Assembly: GCA_003661105.1 (NCBI GenBank)
Contig: QMVM01000101.1
Coordinates: 1-7,309, forward strand
DNA from: Methanosarcinales archaeon
GTDB taxonomy: Archaea; Halobacteriota; Methanosarcinia; Methanosarcinales; Methanogasteraceae
Reading direction: 5' to 3'
DNA: 7,309 bases
The position numbers were made by a program, and so were the translations under genes. Of the stretch, positions 1 through 4,671 are shown one piece after another; position 1 is the first letter of the stretch, and each line of letters begins with the position of its first letter. Under the pieces are notes generated by a model, which was not told where the DNA came from, made no database searches, and was given only the letters and a program-made list of their open reading frames with translations.

Positions 1-27
1 ATCTTATCACAATACTTTCCGATTAAT

Positions 28-42
28 CGAAAGGTTTAAGTA
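28..42 (+). promoter_or_regulatory. BRE/TATA-like promoter of the exporter operon
   Basis: CGAAA at 28-32 looks like an archaeal BRE and is followed by TTTAAGTA at 35-42, a TATA-box variant. Archaeal transcription usually starts about 25 bases downstream, here near 64-66. That is just before the operator-like dyad and about 48 bases before the small ORF start. A second TATA-like string (TATATAA, 59-65) is closer but lacks a BRE. The call rests on motif and spacing only. Confidence 0.5.
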
Positions 43-66
43 TCATCAGTTACACACGTATATAAT

Positions 67-94
67 CAGACAGGTCGATAAAAAGACCAGTCTG
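67..94. promoter_or_regulatory. Operator-like dyad at the predicted transcription start
   Basis: Arms of 10 bases, CAGACAGGTC (67-76) and GACCAGTCTG (85-94), are inverted repeats with one A/A mismatch around the 8-base spacer GATAAAAA. Each arm also contains its own small palindrome, GAC-NN-GTC (69-76 and 85-92), giving two like sites 16 bp centre to centre. The position immediately after the predicted start site fits a repressor operator; the two-site spacing recalls TetR-type exporter repressors. It could instead be an RNA hairpin in the 5' leader. No regulator gene is visible in the window. Confidence 0.5.
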
Positions 95-113
95 AACAAA
101 GAAGGTGAGAAAG

Positions 114-236
114 ATGAAGAACAAAAAAACATCAAGGATCATCCGGCTTCGAAAACTGCCCTCACTTGTGGAGGTCCTGAGTACAAGACAGGATACGAGA
201 CGTGCTCTACAGAACCGCGGGAGGTGCGCTATATGA
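114..236 (+). CDS. Small basic 40-aa ORF leading the exporter operon
   Basis: The ORF starts at ATG 114 and ends at TGA 234-236. A Shine-Dalgarno-like AAGGTGAG (102-109) lies four bases before the start. Its stop overlaps the ATG of the ABC ATPase as ATGA (233-236), the same arrangement seen between the ATPase and permease genes. The predicted peptide is rich in Lys and Arg, with the N-terminus MKNKKTSRIIRLRK, and has no hydrophobic segment, so it is not a membrane subunit. I recognise no family. It could be a real small protein, a translated leader that couples translation to the ATPase gene, or chance. The ribosome site and the overlap are the evidence; conservation is untested. Confidence 0.45.
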   Translation: MKNKKTSRIIRLRKLPSLVEVLSTRQDTRRALQNRGRCAI

Positions 237-1171
237 ATGCAGTCGAGATACAGGGCATGACAAAGAGCTTCAACGGAGTACCCGTACTCGATGAAATAAG
301 TTTTAAGGTACGCAAAGGTGAGATATTCGGATATCTCGGTCCGAACGGTTCAGGCAAGACGACAACGATGCGGATCATGCTCGGTCTCCTGAAGCCAACG
401 TCCGGAAAAGCGCTGATCAACGGAAAGGAACCTGACGATTCCAATAATGATCTCCGAAGCAGGATCGGGGTTCTTCTGGAGAACAACGGATTATACGAGC
501 GATTGTCCGCATACCAGAACCTGTTATACTACGCACGGCTTTACGGAGTTCCCGAGTCAGATAGAGTTGAGAAGATCGAGAGACTTCTCGAGTTCGCAGG
601 ACTTTCTGACCGCAGGAACGAGAAGACCGGCAGGTTCTCAACAGGCATGAAACGGAAACTCGGGCTTGCAAGAGCAATGATCCATGATCCCGAGATCCTC
701 TTCCTTGACGAGCCCACGTCCGGTCTCGATCCCGAGTCCAGGATGATTGTCAGGGACCTGATACTCAGGCTCTCGGAAGATGAGGGTATGACCGTATTTT
801 TAAACACACACGACCTTTCCGAGGTCGAAAAGGTCTGCTCGAATGCCGCGATACTTGAGGGTGGGCGGATAAGGGCTTGCGACACAATCGTTGGTCTGAG
901 AAAGTCGCATGACAAACCAGTTCTCGAGATCACTCTCGTCGATACAGGGTATGCGGAGCGGACACTTGACCTCCTGACTTCGCAGGATCGCGCATACGAT
1001 TGCGAGCGGGATGACAGAAGGGTAACCGTCACGTTAAATGATGAGAGCCCCTCGACGGTTCTCGCAATGCTTGTAACAAATGGCATAGCAGTGGAAGAGG
1101 TGAAAAATGCCACGAAGTCCCTGGAGGCGGTTTATCTTGATATTATGAAACAAGGGAGGGGACACGAATGA
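233..1171 (+). CDS. ABC-2 type exporter ATP-binding protein
   Basis: This is the cytoplasmic ATPase of an ABC transporter, 312 aa from ATG 233. GGGAGGTG (219-226) lies 8 bases upstream of that ATG; an in-frame GTG at 224 falls inside this ribosome site and is less likely. Visible motifs are Walker A GPNGSGKT (36-43), signature FSTGMKRK (135-142, where the usual core is LSGGQ), Walker B ILFLDE (155-160), D-loop SGLD (163-166) and the switch His193. The Q-loop position reads LLENNGLY, with Glu instead of Gln, a variation I associate with this exporter subfamily. The C-terminal ~100 residues form the extra domain typical of NatA/CcmA/DrrA-like ATPases. It pairs with the permease that overlaps its stop codon. 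The substrate cannot be told; Na+ or drug/lipid export are the usual annotations. Confidence 0.93.
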   Translation: MNAVEIQGMTKSFNGVPVLDEISFKVRKGEIFGYLGPNGSGKTTTMRIMLGLLKPTSGKALINGKEPDDSNNDLRSRIGVLLENNGLYERLSAYQNLLYYARLYGVPESDRVEKIERLLEFAGLSDRRNEKTGRFSTGMKRKLGLARAMIHDPEILFLDEPTSGLDPESRMIVRDLILRLSEDEGMTVFLNTHDLSEVEKVCSNAAILEGGRIRACDTIVGLRKSHDKPVLEITLVDTGYAERTLDLLTSQDRAYDCERDDRRVTVTLNDESPSTVLAMLVTNGIAVEEVKNATKSLEAVYLDIMKQGRGHE

Positions 1172-1872
1172 ATAAAATACTTATCGTTTCCGAGAAAGAG
1201 ATGAACGGAATTATAAGGACCAGAAGTCAGATGCTTGTGGGAATATTCTTTGCCCTGTGGTTCAGTGTAATGACTGCACCGGTTATCATGACTGTTGAGG
1301 AATCTGTGGCGTTTGACCAATTTAATAACCTGCTTTTCTATTTTGTGTTGATGCTGGGCATATTCGTGGCATACCTGTTCTCAGGAAAGGTTTTTTTCAA
1401 TGAGAAGAGAGAAGGCATCATAGAAACGTTACTGTGCACGCCACTCAGCTTGAGACAGATATGGGCAGGAAAAGTACTTGGCGTCACCATTCCCGCCTAC
1501 TTAATCGCACTGCTGGCGGCTGCTTTGATAACAGTGATCGCAAATATCTTCGCGGCTTCGATCCTGCTGCCATCGCCTGCTGTTCTCCTGCATATCTTTC
1601 TTGTTGTACCGGCGTTCATAGCTGTTGCCGTGGGTCTCCTGGGTTTTGGTCAATTATTGCTCGGAATGCGTGAAAACCAGATTATGAACATCTCGATATT
1701 TGTTGCGATATTCTTCGCGCTCTCGCTTGCTAAGAATGTGATTAGCGGAGGATATGCGGTTTCATGGGTTACGGTTGGGGCAATGCTTATCATAGCTGTG
1801 CTTTTACTGGCACTCATAAGCTACCTGACCAGATATTTAAGCAAGGAGCGGATTGTCACGACGATATCGTGA
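1168..1872 (+). CDS. ABC-2 type transporter permease
   Basis: This is the membrane subunit partnering the preceding ATPase, 234 aa. Its ATG overlaps the ATPase TGA (ATGA, 1168-1171), and GGGAGGGG (1154-1161) provides a ribosome site. Six hydrophobic segments are visible at about 23-42, 54-74, 105-130, 137-165, 172-190 and 200-221. Between the second and third lies the cytoplasmic stretch EKREGIIETLLCTPLS (79-94), followed by GK (101-102). This matches the conserved coupling segment of ABC-2 permeases (E-R-x-x-G-T-x-E-x-L-x-x-T-P). One six-helix subunit implies a homodimer, or pairing with another permease. The next gene in the operon is broken, so the complete transporter may have had a further component. 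Confidence 0.9.
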   Translation: MNKILIVSEKEMNGIIRTRSQMLVGIFFALWFSVMTAPVIMTVEESVAFDQFNNLLFYFVLMLGIFVAYLFSGKVFFNEKREGIIETLLCTPLSLRQIWAGKVLGVTIPAYLIALLAAALITVIANIFAASILLPSPAVLLHIFLVVPAFIAVAVGLLGFGQLLLGMRENQIMNISIFVAIFFALSLAKNVISGGYAVSWVTVGAMLIIAVLLLALISYLTRYLSKERIVTTIS

Positions 1873-1880
1873 AAGGAGAT

Positions 1881-1998
1881 GTGAAAAAGGCGAGAAGATA
1901 CATGAATGACAAACGGAAGGCATAATTGCGATCTTAGCAGCATTCTTCGTGTTGTTTTCTGCTATGATCAACCCCATGGTTTCGTCAGTTGTAGCGAT
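1881..1998 (+). pseudogene. Truncated, frameshifted membrane-protein gene (third gene of exporter operon)
   Basis: Eight bases after the permease stop, a coding start is visible at GTG 1881 or ATG 1902 (AAGGCGAG at 1887-1894 could serve the latter). The frame reads MNDKRK and then meets TAA at 1923. In the -1 frame, from about 1919, the sequence continues as a clear hydrophobic helix, GIIAILAAFFVLF, followed by SAMINPMVSSVVAI. This suggests that one base was lost near 1911-1919. The reading ends where it runs into the convergent ywbE coding sequence (about 1998), so the gene is also truncated. I do not recognise the family. Position and hydrophobicity suggest a small membrane component of the exporter. 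Confidence 0.6.
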
Positions 1999-2188
1999 TG
2001 GAAATTTCTTTCACTCTGCCTATTTCACCACTTTCAAGACGAACTTTAATTCCGTGTGGATGTGTCTGGGAATTTGTTAGTATGCGTTGAACAACCCCTG
2101 TTGTAAGTTTACCGGTTTTCTGGTCCTTTTTTAATACGATTGCAACAGGTAACCCCGTACTAATATTAGCTCGAATAGTTCCATTCAT
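1985..2188 (-). CDS. ywbE: YwbE family protein
   Basis: This 67-aa protein closely resembles the small YwbE family known from Bacillus and also found in some methanogens. The matches are MNGTIRANI at the start, VLKKDQKTGKLTTGVV in the centre, and the hallmark LTNSQTHPHGIKVRLESG followed by GRVKEI. The molecular function is not established in my knowledge; the composition suggests a small beta-barrel, possibly nucleic-acid binding. The ATG at 2188 has GGAG 8 bases upstream (2197-2200). An in-frame ATG at 2194 is too close to that site, and longer in-frame extensions run into the IS element. The last four residues (NRYN) lie at the junction with the truncated membrane gene and may be foreign to the family. 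The gene looks more AT-rich than the flanking transporter and thiL genes, perhaps from transfer. Confidence 0.9.
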   Translation of the reverse strand: MNGTIRANISTGLPVAIVLKKDQKTGKLTTGVVQRILTNSQTHPHGIKVRLESGEIGRVKEISNRYN

Positions 2189-2239
2189 ATACATTTCTCC
2201 TACCAATGTTTTTCTGGTGATGATAGATAACGTTTGCGG

Positions 2240-2247
2240 ATTTTTAA
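2240..2247 (-). promoter_or_regulatory. ywbE: Possible TATA box for ywbE
   Basis: On the - strand TTAAAAAT (2247 to 2240), preceded by an A-run, lies about 55 bases before the ywbE start, which would give a leader of roughly 30 bases containing the GGAG site. The whole 2201-2342 stretch is AT-rich, so other choices are possible. I see no gene in it. Confidence 0.25.
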
Positions 2248-2342
2248 CTTTTTTTATGTGGTAAAAGATTGCTTGTTCTGAAGTTTTCCGAAGGGGATTT
2301 TGGCTGAGTGTCAAAGGCACGAAAAACAGATATACTCTGTTA

Positions 2343-2391
2343 TACATGACTTTCGAATAAACCAAATTTTCCACCATCCTAAATGTTGCAA
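2343..2391 (+). repeat. Left terminal inverted repeat of the IS
   Basis: Pairs with 3076-3124. The outermost 13 bases are identical, the middle diverges, and an inner block (CACCA, one mismatch, then CCTAAATGT) is conserved. Two conserved blocks separated by a variable stretch is a pattern expected of a two-part transposase binding site. Confidence 0.75.
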
Positions 2392-2393
2392 TC

Positions 2394-2401
2394 TTTATAT
2401 A
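2394..2401 (+). promoter_or_regulatory. TATA box of the transposase gene
   Basis: TTTATATA is a near-consensus archaeal TATA box. Its centre is about 29 bases before ATG 2427, and no Shine-Dalgarno sequence precedes that ATG, so the transcript would be leaderless or nearly so. It lies just inside the left inverted repeat, as expected for an IS carrying its own promoter. Confidence 0.6.
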
Positions 2402-2426
2402 GGATAATACACATATCATACATTAA

Positions 2427-3081
2427 ATGTCAGAAGAAGAACGAATATGTGAAATCCTGAGCACCATCCAAAATATCAAAGAGTCGAAACTACCCGTCGC
2501 AACATATTTTAAACAGAATTCTGTTCCGTTTACTCGCAAACAATACTATCGCTATTGCAGGATTCTTAATAAATCTGGTGAAGACGGACTTTATGATAAA
2601 AGAAAAGATGGGAATTACACGAAACTGACGGAACGAATAAAAGATTACATAATACCCACAGTCACAGAAAATAGAAGCATAACCACACCCCAAGTACATG
2701 GCAAGGTTCTAAACAAGTTCGATGTAAAAATATCAGAATCCAGTTTGAACGCCTTCCGGGCATCGGTTTCTTTAACAAGAGTCCCCCTGCACAAATAGCC
2801 AAAATACAAACTCCGGAGATCGGGCGGCGGTGAAATTCTTACATGTTTGGCATTCTTCACGCATTATCGAGATATACACCAGAACAATAATCGAGCGAGT
2901 AAATGAGATTCGTCAATCTACATTATTCGAGCAGAATAAAACTGTGATTGAATTGGAGCTGAATCCAAAAGAACCAAACTTAATAAGTAAACTTAATAAA
3001 GGTTTAAGTATATTAAATACGATTGATATTCATGACCACAATGGTCGCTTTGTAACGTTTAATATGCGACGCGTTTTGTGA
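2427..3081 (+). pseudogene. Degenerate transposase (HTH N-terminus, amber codon, frameshift, missing core)
   Basis: The first 123 codons (2427-2798) resemble the DNA-binding N-terminus of a transposase: a helical region with YYRYCRIL, then a winged-helix part GLYDKRKDG-N-YTKLTERI ending ISESSLNAFRA, the layout of HTH_29/32/33-type domains in IS630-like proteins. An in-frame TAG (2796-2798) interrupts it. The same frame continues as PKYKLRRSGGGEILTCLAFFT to about 2862. Then the reading shifts to another frame as RIIEIYTRTIIERVNEIRQ and runs to TGA 3079-3081. Together this gives about 218 codons, well short of a usual 330-plus. No DDE/D catalytic pattern is visible after the HTH, so the middle seems deleted. 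It is unlikely to be active. Confidence 0.7.
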
Positions 3082-3124
3082 CATTTAGGTTGGTGATGAA
3101 ATCTAAATCTCCGAAAGTCATGTA
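3076..3124 (-). repeat. Right terminal inverted repeat of the IS
   Basis: Reverse complement of the left end, ending CGAAAGTCATGTA on the + strand. It overlaps the last six bases of the transposase remnant. The dinucleotide TA at the outer edge may be the target duplication rather than IS sequence. Confidence 0.75.
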
Positions 3125-3234
3125 ATACAAAAACCCTGCGAGGTGTTGTTGCGTAAGTTGTTCGTGCCGGTATCCGCGTCGATTATTGCCAGCTCGTAAA
3201 GATCAAGGTGGACAAGATGTTGCTGATCAATCAT
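3118..3234 (-). CDS. Possible 38-aa ORF downstream of TFS, cut by the IS
   Basis: An ATG at 3234 overlaps the TFS stop codon by 8 bases and opens a 38-codon frame (MIDQQHLVHLDLYELAII...). Its last codons and stop fall in the right end of the IS. If the IS is removed and one TA kept, the frame continues a further ten residues to a TGA, giving 47 aa. I recognise no family, and the reading could be chance. No other gene is visible in 3125-3226. The T-run at 3131-3135 (read on the - strand) could also help terminate the TFS transcript. Confidence 0.2.
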   Translation of the reverse strand: MIDQQHLVHLDLYELAIIDADTGTNNLRNNTSQGFCIT

Positions 3235-3538
3235 ACTCCCGCCACGTTTTCCCGCACTTTGTGCACCTGAAGAATCTGGTCTCGCTCTCGTCTGCTGACC
3301 GTAATTGTCGCAGCCACCAGTAAGCAGTGTCGTTTCCGCATTCCCCGCACCGTGCATGCACGGTCGGTAATCCTGTGTCTGATTGTCCTTCGAGAACTGC
3401 AATCGTCTTCTTTGCATGCCGTTCAACAGATAAAACAGATTTGTCGTCCTGTTGTTCCGTTGTAAATCCGCAGCGCCTACATAGCAGTGCACCATCCTTC
3501 AACACCAGCATGGTGCCACATTCCGGACAAAATTCCAT
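3227..3538 (-). CDS. tfs: Transcription factor S (TFIIS/RPB9-like RNA cleavage factor)
   Basis: TFS is the archaeal factor that enters the RNA polymerase secondary channel and stimulates cleavage of backtracked RNA. The protein is 103 aa, full length for the family. It has an N-terminal zinc ribbon with Cys4, Cys7, Cys20 and Cys23, a linker, and a C-terminal TFIIS-type zinc ribbon with Cys64, Cys67, Cys92 and Cys95. Between the last pairs is the diagnostic WWLRQLRSADESETRFFRC, whose Asp83-Glu84 are the acidic residues inserted at the polymerase active site. Both are present, so it should be cleavage-competent. The start MEFCPECG matches the family; in-frame ATGs at 3562 and 3601 would add an unusual N-terminal extension. 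It is divergent from the PAP2-like gene. Confidence 0.95.
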   Translation of the reverse strand: MEFCPECGTMLVLKDGALLCRRCGFTTEQQDDKSVLSVERHAKKTIAVLEGQSDTGLPTVHARCGECGNDTAYWWLRQLRSADESETRFFRCTKCGKTWREYD

Positions 3539-3560
3539 GACACCCTTCTTTGCCTCCCCC

Positions 3561-3568
3561 ATAATAAA
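3561..3568 (-). promoter_or_regulatory. tfs: TATA-like box for a leaderless TFS transcript
   Basis: TTTATTAT on the - strand has its centre about 26 bases before the TFS ATG (3538), the expected distance for a leaderless start. A weak GGGTG two bases before the ATG is too close to act as a normal ribosome site. The alternative promoter is the shared ACTTAAGT element at 3605-3612. Confidence 0.4.
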
Positions 3569-3604
3569 GGTGCCTGACAGGTTGGCAGCCCCACCCACCA
3601 TAAC

Positions 3605-3614
3605 ACTTAAGTAT
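3605..3614. promoter_or_regulatory. Possible bidirectional TATA element between TFS and PAP2-like gene
   Basis: ACTTAAGT (3605-3612) is a perfect 8-bp palindrome within ACTTAAGTAT and resembles the TTTAAGTA box at 35-42. It lies about 70 bases from the start codon on each side, so it could direct both divergent genes with leaders of about 45 bases. The + strand gene also has AGGT (3672-3675) 7 bases before its ATG. Confidence 0.35.
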
Positions 3615-3682
3615 GTAGGAATTATACAAAATCACTATCAAATAAATCCAATTATTAAAATTACAGAGGACAGGTAATCATA

Positions 3683-4624
3683 ATGGCGTGGCAGTTAAGT
3701 GTTGCTATTGTCATTTCCACCCTGGTTATGCTTGCATTGTACTTTCTGGCTTTCGTGCCAGATGAATGCCGCAGAAAGAAGCGTGGATATACGGCAAGGC
3801 AGTTGATAAATGGGTACTGGCCATACGTACTGTTAGCTGCAGCGGTGTACGGGATGATGCAGGTGCAGTTTCCAATACAGCGGGAACTGAACCTGTTCGT
3901 GAACTATGACTGCACCCACTATATCAAATACATCGAAGGGGGCATGGTTGCGGTTTTCCAGGGCCATGCATATCCCGCGCTCACGTATCTGATGACGTTT
4001 GTGTATCTGGTACTTTTCTCATCGGTTATGGTATTCACATTCCTTGTACTTGCATACACCGAGCAGATGAGGGCGCTAAAATTGTTTTCTCTCGCTTTTG
4101 TACTCAATTATCTGATCGCGTTTCCGTTTTACTTGCTCTTCCCGGTCACGGTCACAGGTTACGCACTGCCCGACGTCCAGCCGCTTATGTATGAACTGCA
4201 TCCGATGATCTATGAAGGTATCACCACCGTAGATCCTCTCGACAACTGTTTTCCGAGTCTTCATGCAGCGCTCGTCTTCAGCGCGCTGCTGGTCATCAGC
4301 ACAACCAACCTTCGCAAGTACGCGGTATTCCTAACATTAGCATTTCTTACAATCGTCTTTGCCACGCTGTATCTCGGGGTACACTGGATGACCGATGTTG
4401 TGGCAGGTATGATGCTCTCGTTCTTCACCTTCTACATCGCAAAACACTATGGCGAGCCGATCCTTATATATATGAATAATATTGCCATACGGTTTGAGCG
4501 GTTGATCGGTGTCGAGGAGACTGTTGTCTGTACCGCATGTGCCTGCAATATCGTGATCGTGCCGCATCTGCGATCTGTGAGATGCCCGCAGTGCGGTGCG
4601 GTGATCGAGCACAACGTACCGTGA
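3683..4624 (+). CDS. PAP2-like membrane phosphatase/transferase with C-terminal zinc ribbon
   Basis: This 313-aa integral membrane protein has about six or seven hydrophobic segments (roughly 4-24, 46-60, 101-125, 132-155, 196-206, 213-232, 237-253). Two PAP2 superfamily motifs are clear: NCFPSLHAA (188-196, with Ser192 and the catalytic-type His194) and LGVHWMTDVVAG (231-242, with nucleophile-type His234 and Asp238). The first classical motif (KxxxxxxRP) is not evident, as in the PAP2_3/inositol-phosphorylceramide-synthase-like branch. The likely role is hydrolysis or transfer of a lipid phosphate or phospho-headgroup at the membrane. An unusual addition is a cytoplasmic-type zinc ribbon after the last helix: CTACAC (283-288) and CPQC (301-304). 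The start ATG 3683 has AGGT and GAGGA just upstream. The substrate is unknown. Confidence 0.85.
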   Translation: MAWQLSVAIVISTLVMLALYFLAFVPDECRRKKRGYTARQLINGYWPYVLLAAAVYGMMQVQFPIQRELNLFVNYDCTHYIKYIEGGMVAVFQGHAYPALTYLMTFVYLVLFSSVMVFTFLVLAYTEQMRALKLFSLAFVLNYLIAFPFYLLFPVTVTGYALPDVQPLMYELHPMIYEGITTVDPLDNCFPSLHAALVFSALLVISTTNLRKYAVFLTLAFLTIVFATLYLGVHWMTDVVAGMMLSFFTFYIAKHYGEPILIYMNNIAIRFERLIGVEETVVCTACACNIVIVPHLRSVRCPQCGAVIEHNVP

Positions 4625-4640
4625 CCGTGCCGACCACAAC

Positions 4641-4648
4641 CTTATTAA
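4641..4648 (+). promoter_or_regulatory. TATA-like box for the lipoprotein gene
   Basis: CTTATTAA lies about 27 bases before ATG 4672. No Shine-Dalgarno sequence precedes that ATG (CAGTTCCACTA), so a leaderless transcript starting at the ATG fits. This supports ATG 4672 over longer in-frame starts inside the previous gene. Confidence 0.5.
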
Positions 4649-4671
4649 CCAGAGACTCGCCAGTTCCACTA

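Larger units (their letters stand above)
2343..3124 (+). mobile_element. Internally deleted insertion sequence with 49-bp imperfect inverted ends
   Basis: The two ends are inverted repeats: 2343-2391 and the complement of 3076-3124 align without gaps at 35 of 49 positions. The outer 13 bases, TACATGACTTTCG, are identical, and an inner block CCTAAATGT is also shared. Between them lies a transposase gene that is too short and broken. The ends begin with TA, so a TA target duplication as in IS630/Tc1-type elements is possible; no longer direct repeat flanks the element. At 782 bp it is shorter than most complete IS elements. It sits between the TFS and ywbE genes and is more AT-rich than the right-hand genes. 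Family assignment is tentative. Confidence 0.75.

Noticed and set aside
1..232. ATPase reading frame is open upstream to the window edge
   Set aside because: No ATG/GTG/TTG occurs in it before GTG 224, it crosses promoter-like sequence and the dyad, and ATG 233 has a well-spaced GGAGG.
541..1113. 190-codon open frame antisense to the exporter ATPase
   Set aside because: It mirrors a gene with complete ABC motifs, shows Ser/Arg-rich low-information sequence and has no ribosome site; it is a shadow.
2328..2340. CAGATATACTCTG as a regulatory palindrome next to the IS
   Set aside because: Only four paired bases per arm in AT-rich DNA; easily expected by chance.
2189..2419. 77-codon N-terminal extension of the YwbE frame
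   Set aside because: It runs through the left end of the IS and into the transposase promoter; the family start MNG with GGAG 8 bases upstream is preferred.
3327..3677. 116-codon + strand frame opposite TFS
   Set aside because: TFS is conserved and complete on the other strand; the opposite frame is an overlap artefact.
4537..4671. 45-codon upstream extension of the lipoprotein
   Set aside because: It overlaps the zinc-ribbon end of the PAP2-like gene out of frame and would bury the signal peptide and lipobox.
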